Part shown: positions 7,816 to 16,794 of the stretch, one piece after another
How the letters are laid out: each line of letters opens with the position of its first letter
How positions within the stretch are numbered: the stretch's first letter is position 1
Source: Geobacillus genomosp. 3
GTDB taxonomy: Bacteria > Bacillota > Bacilli > Bacillales > Anoxybacillaceae
DNA length: 64,000 bases
NCBI RefSeq assembly: GCF_000445995.2
Contig: NC_022080.4
Coordinates: 318,001-382,000 of the forward strand
Direction of reading: 5' to 3'
Translations under genes and position numbers: made by a program
Notes under the pieces: model-generated
What the model was told of the DNA's origin: nothing
Seen by the model: the letters and a program-made list of their open reading frames with translations, nothing else
Database searches by the model: none

Positions 7816-7971
7816 GGTCTCCCTCCCTATGTATTTTTGGATTCCCATCGCTTTATTCGCTCTACACAACGCAAAATCCTGCCTGTCCAAAGCATTTTTC
7901 ATAGAAGTTTTTTGTTCAAAGAAAGGAAATCGGAAGGAGTGTGTCGAATTTTGATGACATTGGAAAAATGA

Positions 7972-7997
7972 TGAAACCAACCGTTGATCCGCCCGTA
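7972..7997 (+). promoter_or_regulatory. SigW-type promoter of yuaF-floT
   Basis: TGAAAC (7972-7977) and CGTA (7994-7997) are separated by exactly 16 bases, the B. subtilis SigW consensus. The site lies 33 bases before the yuaF start. The B. subtilis yuaF-floT operon is known to belong to the SigW envelope-stress regulon, so conservation of the element is expected. Confidence 0.85.
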
Positions 7998-8029
7998 TCA
8001 ATAAGTAAAGGCGAAAGGGAGGGAGGGAA

Positions 8030-8569
8030 ATGGTTTTTGGGCATCCGCCTGAGGTCATCTATGGGATCGTGCTCGTAGTCAGCGCGGTGTTGACGATCGT
8101 GTATTTTTTCTTTAGTGATGTGCTGGATGGCGTATTGGATGCAGTGGACCACCCGTTGTTCAGTCCGCAGCTGATTTTATCGTTTTTCATTGTCAGCAGC
8201 GCAGTCGGGCTGTTGGCGGAATGGTATACCGATTGGGCCTCCAGCTTGATCCTGTGGCTAGGCATCGGTGTGGCGCTTGTCGCGGTGCTGCTTTTGCATT
8301 TTTTCGTTTTTTTGCCGCTCCGTTCGGCTGAGGCGTCGCTCGGGTATACGGATGCCGAATTGGAAGGGTCGCTCGCGAAAGTGATCGTCCCCGTGCCGCC
8401 TGACGGGTTTGGGGAAATTCTCATTTCCCGCAAAAGCGGGGCGGTGGCGAAAGCGGCGAAAAGCCTCCGTCACGAGGAGATCGCCGCTGGAGAGGAAGTC
8501 GTCATCGTGCAAATGGAAAACGGCGTCGCTGTAGTGGCGAAGCACGATCCATACCATGTTTCGATCTAA
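8030..8569 (+). CDS. yuaF: NfeD-like membrane protein YuaF
   Basis: A 179-residue NfeD-family protein. Three membrane helices (about residues 10-28, 47-63 and 68-95) are followed by a soluble OB-fold-like C-terminal domain (SLAKVIVPVPPDGFGEILI ... VVIVQMENGVAVVA). It lies directly upstream of the flotillin gene with 18 bases between. NfeD proteins and flotillins commonly form such pairs, and the B. subtilis pair yuaF-floT shapes membrane fluidity and microdomains. The ATG follows GGGAGGGAGGGAA, and a SigW-type promoter precedes it. Confidence 0.9.
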   Translation: MVFGHPPEVIYGIVLVVSAVLTIVYFFFSDVLDGVLDAVDHPLFSPQLILSFFIVSSAVGLLAEWYTDWASSLILWLGIGVALVAVLLLHFFVFLPLRSAEASLGYTDAELEGSLAKVIVPVPPDGFGEILISRKSGAVAKAAKSLRHEEIAAGEEVVIVQMENGVAVVAKHDPYHVSI

Positions 8570-8590
8570 ACAAGGAAAGGGGAAACTGTG

Positions 8591-10108
8591 ATGGCTATGA
8601 CACCATGGCTTGTGGTGATCGGCGTCGTCGTCTTGCTTCTTGTCGGACTCATCGCCATTTTCATCGCCCGTTACCGCACTGTTGGGCCGGACGAGGCGCT
8701 GATCGTCACCGGCAGCTACTTAGGAAGCAAAAACGTCCATATCGATGAATCGGGAAACAAAATTAAAATCGTCCGCGGCGGCGGCACGTTTGTCGTGCCG
8801 ATTTTCCAACAGGCCGAGCCGCTTAGCCTATTGTCGATCAAGCTTGACGTGCAAACACCGGAAGTGTATACGGAACAAGGCGTGCCCGTCATGGCGGATG
8901 GGGTGGCGATCATTAAAGTCGGCAGCTCGATCGGCGAAATCGCGACCGCGGCTGAGCAGTTTTTAGGGAAAACGCGTCAAGATATGGAAAATGAAGCGCG
9001 GGAAGTGTTGGAAGGCCACCTCCGCTCCATTCTCGGGTCGATGACGGTTGAAGAAATTTACAAAAACCGCGACAAATTCTCCCAAGAAGTGCAGCGCGTC
9101 GCATCCCAAGATTTGGCGAAAATGGGACTCGTCATCGTCTCGTTTACGATCAAAGACGTGCGCGACAAAAACGGCTATCTCGATGCGCTCGGGAAGCCGC
9201 GCATCGCCCAAGTGAAGCGCGACGCTGACATCGCCACGGCCGAGGCGGAAAAAGAGACGCGCATCAAGCGCGCCGAAGCGGATAAAGAAGCGCGCAAAGC
9301 CGAGCTTGAGCGGCTGACGGAAATCGCCGAAGCGGAGAAAGTCAACCAACTGAAGCTTGCCGAATTCCGCCAAGAACAAGACATCGCCAAAGCGCGCGCC
9401 GATCAGGCGTACCATTTGGAAGAAGCGAAGGCGAAACAAGAAGTCATGGCCCAACAAATGCAAATCAAAATCATCGAGCGGCAAAAACAAATTGAGCTTG
9501 AAGAAAAAGAAATTTTGCGCCGCGAGCGCCAATACGATTCGGAAGTGAAGAAAAAAGCCGACGCCGAACGCTATGCGATCGAGCAAAAGGCAGCGGCGGA
9601 GAAGGCGAAACAAATCGCCGAAGCCGATGCGCAAAAATATCGCGTCGAAACGCTGGCGAAAGCCGACGCCGAGCGCGTCCGCCTCGACGGTTTGGCCAAA
9701 GCGGAGGCCGAGAAGGCAAAAGGGGAGGCGGAAGCGGAAATCATCCGCCTGAAAGGTCTTGCCGAAGCGGAAGCGAAACAAAAGATCGCCGAAGCGTTCG
9801 AGCGCTATGGTCAGGCGGCCGTGCTCGACATGATCATCAAGATGCTTCCGGAATACGCGAAACAAGTGGCAAGCCCGCTTTCGAACATCGAGAAGCTGAC
9901 GATCGTCGATACAGGCTCGGGGTCAGGCGGCGGCGCCAACCGTGTCACAGGGTACGCGACGAACTTAATGGCAAGCTTGCAGGAGACGTTGAAAGCGTCG
10001 ACCGGCCTCGATGTGAAGCAGCTGCTTGAGAACATCGCCCAAGGCGGGGCAGCCGCCAAGCCGATGAGCGCGTCGGCACCGTCTCAAGATGCGAAGGCAA
10101 ATGAATGA
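8591..10108 (+). CDS. floT: flotillin FloT
   Basis: A membrane scaffold protein of 505 residues. One N-terminal hydrophobic hairpin (about residues 6-27) anchors it. An SPFH/band-7 domain follows (RYRTVGPDEALIVTG ... QDLAKMGLVIVSFTIKDV). A long Glu/Ala/Lys-rich coiled coil (about residues 210-405) contains repeated AEAEKAKGEAEAE-like segments, and the C-terminal oligomerisation region ends in a glycine-rich linker and tail. Start 8591 (ATG) is preferred over GTG 8588 because AAGGAAAGGGG lies 8 bases before it. It forms the second gene of the SigW-controlled yuaF-floT operon, followed by a terminator. Confidence 0.95.
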   Translation: MAMTPWLVVIGVVVLLLVGLIAIFIARYRTVGPDEALIVTGSYLGSKNVHIDESGNKIKIVRGGGTFVVPIFQQAEPLSLLSIKLDVQTPEVYTEQGVPVMADGVAIIKVGSSIGEIATAAEQFLGKTRQDMENEAREVLEGHLRSILGSMTVEEIYKNRDKFSQEVQRVASQDLAKMGLVIVSFTIKDVRDKNGYLDALGKPRIAQVKRDADIATAEAEKETRIKRAEADKEARKAELERLTEIAEAEKVNQLKLAEFRQEQDIAKARADQAYHLEEAKAKQEVMAQQMQIKIIERQKQIELEEKEILRRERQYDSEVKKKADAERYAIEQKAAAEKAKQIAEADAQKYRVETLAKADAERVRLDGLAKAEAEKAKGEAEAEIIRLKGLAEAEAKQKIAEAFERYGQAAVLDMIIKMLPEYAKQVASPLSNIEKLTIVDTGSGSGGGANRVTGYATNLMASLQETLKASTGLDVKQLLENIAQGGAAAKPMSASAPSQDAKANE

Positions 10109-10122
10109 TGCCCATCTTATCG

Positions 10123-10151
10123 CAGCGCCCTTGATCGAAGGGCGCTGTTTT
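10123..10151 (+). terminator. terminator after floT
   Basis: A perfect 10-bp stem (CAGCGCCCTT with AAGGGCGCTG), a five-base loop and a following T run. Confidence 0.85.
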
Positions 10152-10252
10152 CCGCGGCCATGCTCCCGACATGTTTCGGAGTTGCGCATTGAGCGTTGTT
10201 TCGCTATGATGGGAACGAGTGGAATGGAAAAGAAGGAAGTAGGTTGAGGATG

Positions 10253-11173
10253 ATGAAACGAGCTCGAATTATTTACAACCCGACATCAGGGCGCGAGCTG
10301 TTTAAGCGCCATTTGCCCGATGTCTTGATCCGGCTGGAAAAAGCGGGCTATGAAACATCGTGCCACGCCACCGAAGGCCCGGGCGATGCGACGAAAGCCG
10401 CCCGGCAGGCGGTGGAACGGGAATTTGACCTCGTGATCGCCGCTGGCGGCGACGGAACGATCAATGAAGTCGTCAACGGCATCGCCAATCAGCCGCATCG
10501 GCCGAAATTGGGCGTGATCCCTGTCGGCACGACGAACGATTTCGCCCGCGCCATCGGCGTGCCGCGCTCGATCGAAGGGGCGTGCGAGGTGATCGCCACA
10601 GGTGAGCCCGTCCCGATTGACATCGGCTGTGTGGCGAACGAAGACAAAACGCGCTATTTCATCAACATCGCGGGCGGCGGGCGCCTGACCGAGCTCACCT
10701 ACGAAGTGCCGAGCAAGCTGAAAACGATGCTTGGCCAGCTCGCCTATTACTTGAAAGGGATCGAGATGTTGCCGTCCATTAAGGCGACGGAAGCGCAAAT
10801 TGAGTATGACGGCAAACTGTTTGAAGGCGAAATTATGATGTTTTTAGTCTCGCTTACGAACTCGGTCGGCGGGTTTGAAAAATTGGCGCCCGATTCATCG
10901 TTGAATGACGGCCTGTTCGATTTTATCATCGTCAAAAAAACGAACTTGGCGGAATTTGTCCGTCTCGTCACCCTCGCAGCGCGCGGCGAGCACATTAACG
11001 ACCCGCACGTCATCTACACGAAAGCGAATCGGGTGAAAGTGCGTTCGCCGATGCAATTGAACTTAGACGGCGAATTCGGCGGCATGCTTCCAGGGGAGTT
11101 TGTCAACCTATACCGCCATATGGAAGTGTTGATGCCAAAAGAAAAGGCAGAGCAAGTGAGAACAGGGGAGTAA
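10253..11173 (+). CDS. dagK: diacylglycerol kinase DagK
   Basis: A soluble lipid kinase of 306 residues that phosphorylates diacylglycerol to phosphatidic acid, recycling lipid from lipoteichoic acid synthesis. Visible motifs are NPTSGRE at the N-terminus, the nucleotide-binding GGGDGTINEVVNG, and VGTTNDFARA. The C-terminal half is a beta-sandwich ending in LNLDGEFGG. The second of two adjacent ATGs is chosen because the family protein begins MKRARIIYNP. It precedes rlmCD, as in B. subtilis (yerQ-yefA), and is probably housekeeping. Confidence 0.92.
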   Translation: MKRARIIYNPTSGRELFKRHLPDVLIRLEKAGYETSCHATEGPGDATKAARQAVEREFDLVIAAGGDGTINEVVNGIANQPHRPKLGVIPVGTTNDFARAIGVPRSIEGACEVIATGEPVPIDIGCVANEDKTRYFINIAGGGRLTELTYEVPSKLKTMLGQLAYYLKGIEMLPSIKATEAQIEYDGKLFEGEIMMFLVSLTNSVGGFEKLAPDSSLNDGLFDFIIVKKTNLAEFVRLVTLAARGEHINDPHVIYTKANRVKVRSPMQLNLDGEFGGMLPGEFVNLYRHMEVLMPKEKAEQVRTGE

Positions 11174-11250
11174 ACCTGTTCTTTTCTTATGTCTTGTCGC
11201 CCTAAAGGGCACGCTACATATACAAACGAACGGTAGACAGGGGGAACGAC

Positions 11251-12624
11251 ATGACGAAACAACAAGCACCAGTCGCCAAAAACGAGTACTATGACGTGAC
11301 ATTCACCGATTTGACCCACGACGGGCTCGGGGTGGCGAAAGTCGACGGCTTTCCGTTGTTTGTAAAGCACGCGCTCCCCGGCGAGCAGGCGAAAGTGAAA
11401 GTGATCAAAGTGAAAAAAGGCTACGGGTACGGCCGCCTCATCGAGCTGTACGAACCGAGCCCCGACCGCGTCGAGCCGCCGTGCCCCGTCTATCGCCAAT
11501 GCGGCGGCTGCCAGCTGCAACACCTCAGCTACGAGGGCCAGCTGAAGGCGAAAGAAAAGCAAGTGAACGACGTGCTTGCCCGCATCGGCAAGTTGGACGG
11601 CGTCACCGTCCATCCCGTCATCGGGATGAACGACCCGTGGCGGTACCGAAACAAGGCGCAAGTGCCTGTTGGCGAGCGCGAAGGGGGCTTGGTGGCGGGC
11701 TTTTACAAAGAGCGGAGCCACGACATTATCGATATGGACGCTTGCCTGATCCAACAAGAGAAAAACGACGTCGTCGTGCAGACGGTCAAGCGCATCGCCG
11801 AGCGCTACGGCATCCCGCCGTATGACGAGGCGGCGCACAAAGGCGTTCTCCGCCATATTGTCGCCCGCTATGGCGCTGCGACGGGCGAGGTGATGGTCGT
11901 GCTCATCACCCGCACGGACCGTCTGCCGCACGAACAGGACGTTGTCCGTGACATCGTCCGCGACATCCCGGGCGTGAAATCGATCGTGCAAAACGTCAAC
12001 CCCGAGCGGACGAACGTCATTTTCGGCGCCAAAACGCGTGTGTTATGGGGAAGCGAGTCGATCACCGACCGCATCGGCGACATCCAATTCGCCATCTCGG
12101 CCCGCTCGTTTTACCAAGTCAATCCGGAACAGACGAAAGTGCTGTACGACAAAGCGCTCGAGTACGCGGAGCTCACCGGGCGGGAGACGGTGATCGACGC
12201 CTACTGCGGCATCGGCACGATCTCGCTCTTTTTGGCGCGTAAAGCGAAACACGTCTACGGCGTCGAAATCGTCCCCGAAGCGATCGAAGACGCCAAGCGC
12301 AACGCGGCGCTCAACGGCATCACGAACGTGACGTTTGCGGTCGGGGCCGCCGAAGACGTCATCCCGCGCTGGTACGAAGAAGGCATCCGCGCCGACTGCC
12401 TCGTCGTCGACCCGCCGCGCAAAGGCTGCGACGCCTCGCTGCTTGAGACGATCATCGCCATGAAACCGCCCCGCGTCGTCTACGTCTCGTGCAATCCGGC
12501 AACCCTCGCCCGCGACTTGCGCCTCTTAGAAGACGGCGGCTACGAAACGCTCGAAGTCCAGCCCGTCGACATGTTTCCCCATACGGCGCATGTCGAGTGT
12601 GTGGCGAAGGTTCGGTTGAAATAA
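11251..12624 (+). CDS. rlmCD: 23S rRNA (uracil-C5)-methyltransferase RlmCD
   Basis: A 457-residue SAM-dependent methyltransferase of the TrmA/RlmCD family. Domains in order are an N-terminal TRAM domain (residues about 8-66), an Fe-S cluster cysteine motif ([14 protein letters not shown]), and a methyltransferase domain with [24 protein letters not shown] and the catalytic cysteine in [14 protein letters not shown]. The terminal [11 protein letters not shown] is also typical. The B. subtilis enzyme modifies U747 and U1939 of 23S rRNA. The ATG follows AGGGGGAACGAC. A second paralogue lies at 17445. Confidence 0.93.
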   Translation: MTKQQAPVAKNEYYDVTFTDLTHDGLGVAKVDGFPLFVKHALPGEQAKVKVIKVKKGYGYGRLIELYEPSPDRVEPPCPVYRQCGGCQLQHLSYEGQLKAKEKQVNDVLARIGKLDGVTVHPVIGMNDPWRYRNKAQVPVGEREGGLVAGFYKERSHDIIDMDACLIQQEKNDVVVQTVKRIAERYGIPPYDEAAHKGVLRHIVARYGAATGEVMVVLITRTDRLPHEQDVVRDIVRDIPGVKSIVQNVNPERTNVIFGAKTRVLWGSESITDRIGDIQFAISARSFYQVNPEQTKVLYDKALEYAELTGRETVIDAYCGIGTISLFLARKAKHVYGVEIVPEAIEDAKRNAALNGITNVTFAVGAAEDVIPRWYEEGIRADCLVVDPPRKGCDASLLETIIAMKPPRVVYVSCNPATLARDLRLLEDGGYETLEVQPVDMFPHTAHVECVAKVRLK

Positions 12625-12630
12625 GGCAAC

Positions 12631-12655
12631 AGGCCGGTTGACCCGGCCTTTTTGT
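12631..12655 (+). terminator. terminator after rlmCD
   Basis: A 7-bp stem AGGCCGG/CCGGCCT with a short loop is followed by five Ts. Confidence 0.85.
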
Positions 12656-12656
12656 T

Positions 12657-12835
12657 TGCGGTCCAATTGCGCAAACTGCCATGGCGTGGGTGGCAATCCC
12701 GTCGCCGCTGTCTTGTTAAGCAAAATAGGGTATAGTGAAGATGAGAAGGTGGAAGTGAAAATGAATTTTGTGCGCATGCTCGTCCGCCTCGAGCTCGATG
12801 GGGCGGAGCAGCGTCTGTCGCTTGGCTTTTTCCAA
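12657..12835 (+). pseudogene. Rpn-family nuclease remnant
   Basis: Translation gives QLRKLPWR in one frame. After a small deletion it gives NPVAAVLLSKIGYSEDEK and EVKMNFVRMLVRLELD in another. Both align closely with the middle of the intact Rpn protein at 6925-7815 (LRKLPWREY, NPVAAALLSKMGYNEDER, FLRMLIRLELD). The N-terminal and C-terminal parts are missing. It is a decayed paralogue, not a functional gene. Confidence 0.85.
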
Positions 12836-12934
12836 ACACCGAGGCATCGGTTGTTGGGTGGTCCTTCAATCCCCAATCAAAACCATATCAGACGTCCGGG
12901 AAGACGCAGTGTTTCATGCTTTCAAGTGGTATTA

Positions 12935-13539
12935 TGTCAAGAAAATAGACACGTAAAATCGAGAAAAATTTTAAAACCCTAATACCGCACTTCGTTTAGT
13001 GGCCTCTTGAGAAGGAGAACGGTTTGATAAACCCTCTCCCTTCTCAAGAGGAAAGATGCCCCTTATATCGTGATTTGCGGAGAGAAGCGTTGCTGCTTTT
13101 TGCCTTGCTGATGCATCTTCTCATACTCCACCGGAGACATGTACTCATTAGGGGAATGAATTCGCTCGACATTATTAAAAATTACTTCTGGTTTTTGGTG
13201 AAGATGCTCTCATGGCCTTTTTTAAGATCGCGTTTTCCTCCTCCAGATCACGAATGCGTTTTTGAAGTTCACGCTTTTCACGATCTTCTGGCTTGAGGTT
13301 TCCGCTCCCGACAAAGCTATGCTCAGCATCTTTTTTATAATCTGCTACCCATTTATGAAGAGTTTTTGGCGAAATATCGAGTTGTCTTGCGGTTTGAGCG
13401 ACCGCCTTTCCTTCCTCGACACTAATTTTACTGCATGTATTTTGAATTCTTTATCAAAACGTCTAGCCATTATAGACACTCCCTATGATTGATAGATTTA
13501 CCATACATTTCTCTATTCGTTGTGTCTATAATCTAGACT
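12935..13539 (-). mobile_element. internally deleted IS3-family element
   Basis: About 605 bp bounded by 18-bp imperfect inverted repeats (12935-12952 and 13522-13539, 14 of 18 matching, both ending ATAGACAC towards the interior). Inside, on the minus strand, an orfA remnant is fused directly to the last codons of orfB, and most of orfB is missing. Full IS3-group elements are about twice this size. Such a deleted copy could still be mobilised by a related transposase, but orfA is itself frameshifted. Confidence 0.75.
13063..13470 (-). pseudogene. IS3-family orfA fused to the orfB tail
   Basis: From the ATG at 13470 the translation starts MARRFDKEFKIHAVK, loses frame after about 17 codons, and continues in another frame as QTARQLDISPKTLHKWVADY and an EEENAILKKAM leucine-zipper end: the IS3 orfA helix-turn-helix protein. 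Shortly after, the frame NVERIHSPNEYMSPVEYEKM appears, which is the C-terminal end of an IS3 orfB. Frameshift and deletion make it non-functional. Confidence 0.8.
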
Positions 13540-13544
13540 AACAT

Positions 13545-13890
13545 CAACTTGCGGTGCGATCGGAAACAAAGAGTCCCGCTGGATGAAGGATGTGAACCAC
13601 AAAATCAGCCGTCAAATGGTCAACTTTGCGCTTGCCAATGGTGTTGGCATCATTCGCATGGAAGAGTTGACAGGCATTCGAAAACGAGCAGCGTCAACGA
13701 AAGAAGCAGGACTCATTCGTGGGCGTTCCATCAACTGCAAACGATAATTGCCTATAAAGCCGAAAAGGCAGGCATTCGGGTCGAGTGGGTGAATCCGACC
13801 TATACGAGCCAAACGTGCAAGTGTGGTCATCGAGAGAAAGAGAACCGAAAAGGCATCCGCTTCCGTCAGGGCGGATTCACTTGCCCTTGC
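13545..13890 (+). pseudogene. tnpB: TnpB (IS605 OrfB) C-terminal fragment
   Basis: Translation gives [20 protein letters not shown] and [17 protein letters not shown], a TnpB RuvC Glu segment. After a frame change it gives [39 protein letters not shown] and a partial zinc ribbon. The final Asp segment and the N-terminal half are absent. The sequence differs from the intact TnpB at 4660, so it derives from another element. Confidence 0.85.
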
Positions 13891-14020
13891 CTCATCCTAA
13901 TTATTTTTCTTGGAAAGTTATTTCGAAAAAAGTTCGAAACAAGCCGCTCATTTTTTTATACAAGGACAATTTTAGGATATATAAAGAAAATAAAGAAAAA
14001 AATGATATATAAAAAAATTA

Positions 14021-14049
14021 TTGAAGCCAAAGTGTGTGATATTTATAAT
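14021..14049 (+). promoter_or_regulatory. SigA-type promoter of alsT
   Basis: TTGAAG (14021-14026) and TATAAT (14044-14049) are separated by 17 bases, about 58 bases before the start codon, in AT-rich DNA. Confidence 0.7.
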
Positions 14050-14106
14050 ATTATTTGGTAGTTTGTTATACAACAAGCATAATCGACTGGCATAGGAGGG
14101 ATTGGT

Positions 14107-15576
14107 TTGATTGAAAAGCTTGTGGAAACGGTGAACGGGTGGCTGTGGAGCCCCTTTTTGATTGCTTTCATTGTTTGTTGTGGTTTGTATTTTAGCATTC
14201 GCACCCGTTTCCTGCAAATTCGCCATGTGAAAGAGATGATCCGGCTTGTGACGACCGGGAAGGGCTCTGACGCGGGGGTCTCGTCCTTTCAAGCGTTAAC
14301 GATGTCTTTATCCGGCCGCATTGGGGTCGGGAACGTCGCCGGAACGGCAACGGGGATTGCCTACGGGGGACCGGGCGCTGTCTTTTGGATGTGGGTCATT
14401 ACGTTTATCGGCGCGGCGACGGCGTATGTCGAGTCGACGCTGGCGCAAATTTATAAAGAGGAACGAGACGGGCAGTACCGGGGCGGTCCGGCTTTCTATA
14501 TTGAAAAGGGCCTTGGCTGGAAATGGTTTGCGGTGGTGATTGCCGCGGCGATCCTTCTCTCCATGGCGGTGTTGATGCCGGGGATTCAAGCGAATTCGAT
14601 CGCGGATGGGTTTTCGAATGCGTTTGGCATTCCGAAGCTGATTACAGGAATTATTGTCATTTCGATTCTTGGTTTTACGATTTTTGGAGGGGTAAAGCGG
14701 ATTGCCAGAACGGCGGAAATTGTCGTTCCGTTTATGGCCGCTGGCTATTTGTTGGTGGCGATTGCGATCATTGCGGTGAATATTGAAAAAGTCCCCGATG
14801 TTTTTGGCCTAATTTTCAAAAGCGCGTTCGGCGCTGATCAAGTGTTTGGCGGAATTCTTGGATCGGCCGTGATGTGGGGCGTCAAACGCGGCCTTTACGC
14901 CAATGAAGCTGGTCAAGGGACAGGCGCTCATCCGGCGGCGGCGGCGGAAGTATCCCACCCGGCCAAGCAGGGACTTGTGCAAGCGTTTTCAATCTATTTG
15001 GATGTGTTCTTAGTCGTGACAGCGACTGCACTGATGATTTTATTTACTAACCAGTATAATGTCATTAATGAAAAAACCGGGGAGCCGATTGTCGTCAACC
15101 TTGAAGGGGTAGAACCGGGTGCAGGGTATACGCAAGCGGCGGTGGACACCCTCTTCCCGGGATTTGGCTCGGCGTTTATTGCGATTGCCCTTTTCTTCTT
15201 TGCGTTTACGACGATGTACGCCTATTACTATATTGCCGAGACGAACCTCGCTTATCTGGTGCGCAGTGAAAAGAGGGGGATGGCCTTCTTTGCCCTCAAA
15301 GTGATCTTTTTGGCCGCCACTTTCTACGGAACGGTCAAAACGGCGACGACGGCGTGGGCGATGGGCGACATCGGGCTTGGAATCATGGTTTGGCTCAACT
15401 TGATCGCGATCTTGTTGTTGTTTAAACCGGCCTATATTGCGCTAAAAGATTATGAGGAGCAGCTGAAGCAAGGCAAGGATCCGGAATTCAATGCGTCAAA
15501 ATACGGGATCAAGAACGCGACATTTTGGGAAAATGGGTATACGAGAGTGGACGAAAAGAAGGAACAAGCGTTATAA
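14107..15576 (+). CDS. alsT: sodium:amino acid symporter, AlsT/AGCS family
   Basis: A 489-residue membrane transporter of the alanine/glycine:cation symporter family. It has about eleven membrane helices and the family signature SGRIGVGNVAGTATGIAYGG, followed by GGPAFYIEKGLG and GLYANEAGQGTGAHPAAAAE. It probably takes up alanine, glycine or glutamine with sodium. The start is TTG at 14107, placed by GGAGGGATTGGT directly upstream; no suitable ATG exists nearby. The gene has its own promoter and terminator. Confidence 0.9.
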   Translation: MIEKLVETVNGWLWSPFLIAFIVCCGLYFSIRTRFLQIRHVKEMIRLVTTGKGSDAGVSSFQALTMSLSGRIGVGNVAGTATGIAYGGPGAVFWMWVITFIGAATAYVESTLAQIYKEERDGQYRGGPAFYIEKGLGWKWFAVVIAAAILLSMAVLMPGIQANSIADGFSNAFGIPKLITGIIVISILGFTIFGGVKRIARTAEIVVPFMAAGYLLVAIAIIAVNIEKVPDVFGLIFKSAFGADQVFGGILGSAVMWGVKRGLYANEAGQGTGAHPAAAAEVSHPAKQGLVQAFSIYLDVFLVVTATALMILFTNQYNVINEKTGEPIVVNLEGVEPGAGYTQAAVDTLFPGFGSAFIAIALFFFAFTTMYAYYYIAETNLAYLVRSEKRGMAFFALKVIFLAATFYGTVKTATTAWAMGDIGLGIMVWLNLIAILLLFKPAYIALKDYEEQLKQGKDPEFNASKYGIKNATFWENGYTRVDEKKEQAL

Positions 15577-15600
15577 GCCATCATACGTTGTAGAGTTGGA

Positions 15601-15631
15601 GGTGTCCCGCTGCGTTCGGGACACCGTTTTT
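15601..15631 (+). terminator. terminator after alsT
   Basis: A 9-bp stem GGTGTCCCG/CGGGACACC followed by GTTTTTG. Confidence 0.85.
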
Positions 15632-15669
15632 GTGCGTCCGGCATCCTGGGAATGGCCGCTTTGGAATCC

Positions 15670-15770
15670 TGCTAGGCAAAGCGGATATTGGGAAAAAAAG
15701 GTTGGCAACAGGAGATGATGACGAAACGGTTGATGAGCTGACGGGGATGGCGGTCGGGAAGATGGAAAAG
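15670..15770 (+). pseudogene. Rpn-family C-terminal remnant
   Basis: Translation includes KADIGKKRLATGDDDETVDE followed by LTGMAVGKMEK, which aligns with the last 30 residues of the intact Rpn protein (KMDVAKRMLAKGYDADTIHE, LTGLPPEKIEQM). Nothing else of the gene remains. This is the third Rpn-related sequence in the window. Confidence 0.75.
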
Positions 15771-15799
15771 GGGAGAGGGGGAGGAAGTTTGTTTCGTAA

Positions 15800-15825
15800 A
15801 AAAACCGGCCGCAGGGCCGGTTTTT
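15800..15825. terminator. bidirectional terminator
   Basis: AAAAACCGGCC and GGCCGGTTTTT form an 11-bp stem with a short loop and T runs on both strands. It ends the reductase gene transcribed leftward from 16708. Confidence 0.85.
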
Positions 15826-15832
15826 GTGGAAA

Positions 15833-16708
15833 TTAATGGGTTGTTCCCTTTAGGTCACGAACAAGTTGGGCCAGCGCGTCGTGAATCGGCGTCACCGGTC
15901 TGCCGAGCAGTTTTTCAAAGTCGTTGCTTTCGATTTCTAAGGAGCCTTCGCGGATGCCGCGTTGAATGTCCACGAGAAACGACACGAGCGGATCGGGCAA
16001 ACCAGCCTTTTTCATGATATCAGCATAAGCAGCATCGTCGACTTGTTGCACCGGCACGTCTTTGCCTAAGACGGCGCCGAGGGCGGCGGCGAGTTCTTCT
16101 TGGGTCATGAGGGGGCCGGAAAGTTCGTAAATTGTGTTTTCATGGCCATCTCCGGCGAGGACGGCAGCGGCGGCTTCGGCGTAGTCTTGGCGAAGGGCCC
16201 AGCCGACTTTGCCTGTCCCGGCTGATGTCACCCAAGGCGCTCCGGCGAGGACGGCTTGAACGGTTCCGATTTCGTTTTCCAAATACCAGTTGTTGCGCAA
16301 AAAGGAGTACGGAATGCCGGTGTTTGCGATGGCTTCTTCCGTCACCCGATGCACTTCGGCCAAGGCGAGCCGGCTTTCATTCGCATTCGCCAGGCTTGTG
16401 TACGCAATGAATCCGACTTGGGTGCGTTGGGCGGCGTTGACGGCATTTGTGTGCTGGCGGATTCTTGTTTCGTTGTCTCCGTCGGTGGAGATGATCAACA
16501 GCCGGTCAATCCCTTGAAAGGCTGTCTCCAACGTTTCGGGGCGGTCAAAATCGCCATGGCGAACGTCGACTCCGCGGGCCCGAAGATGTTCGGCTTTTTC
16601 CGGCTGGCGGACGCTGACGGCCAGTTGGTGAGCCGGAACGGATTTCAACAGCGTTTCGACGACTTTCGTTCCTAATTTTCCGGTTGCCCCGGTGACTAAT
16701 ATGTTCAT
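15833..16708 (-). CDS. NmrA-like NAD(P)-dependent reductase (YwnB/QorB type)
   Basis: A 291-residue Rossmann-fold protein of the NmrA-like atypical SDR group. The N-terminal nucleotide-binding motif is VTGATGKLGTKVVE. The family segments YTSLANAN and YSFLRNNWYLEN follow, and the latter is typical of QorB-like quinone or NADPH-sensing reductases. The start at 16708 is chosen over longer frames because ATGAGGAGGTCT precedes it. Upstream are two copies of a GGTTRTAAC motif, and the Rrf2-type regulator gene is next door. The pair resembles B. subtilis ywnA-ywnB. A role in electrophile or quinone stress is inference. Confidence 0.8.
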   Translation of the reverse strand: MNILVTGATGKLGTKVVETLLKSVPAHQLAVSVRQPEKAEHLRARGVDVRHGDFDRPETLETAFQGIDRLLIISTDGDNETRIRQHTNAVNAAQRTQVGFIAYTSLANANESRLALAEVHRVTEEAIANTGIPYSFLRNNWYLENEIGTVQAVLAGAPWVTSAGTGKVGWALRQDYAEAAAAVLAGDGHENTIYELSGPLMTQEELAAALGAVLGKDVPVQQVDDAAYADIMKKAGLPDPLVSFLVDIQRGIREGSLEIESNDFEKLLGRPVTPIHDALAQLVRDLKGTTH

Positions 16709-16734
16709 ACGCCTAGACCTCCTCATTTGTTTTG

Positions 16735-16759
16735 TTATAACCAGTTTGGTTACAACCAA
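16735..16759. promoter_or_regulatory. candidate Rrf2/YwnA-type operator
   Basis: The palindrome TTGGTTACAACCAA (16746-16759) stands next to a second half-site GTTATAACC (16735-16743), just upstream of the reductase gene. A further GTTGTAACC lies at 17222-17230 at the start of the regulator gene. Confidence 0.6.
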
Positions 16760-16767
16760 TGTATAAA

Positions 16768-16794
16768 TAAAAGCCCTGTTAAGAGCTTTTATTA
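16768..16794 (-). terminator. weak terminator of the Rrf2 gene
   Basis: TAAAAGC and GCTTTTA pair around the regulator stop codon. An AT-rich tail follows on the minus strand. Confidence 0.5.

Noticed and set aside
8963-9865. 300-codon open frame antisense to floT
   Set aside because: It mirrors the Glu/Ala/Lys-rich coiled coil of flotillin and is Phe/Arg/Leu-rich without any ribosome binding site.
11014-11991. 325-codon open frame antisense to dagK and rlmCD
   Set aside because: It covers conserved motifs of two real genes on the other strand and gives a His/Arg-rich protein without recognisable domains.
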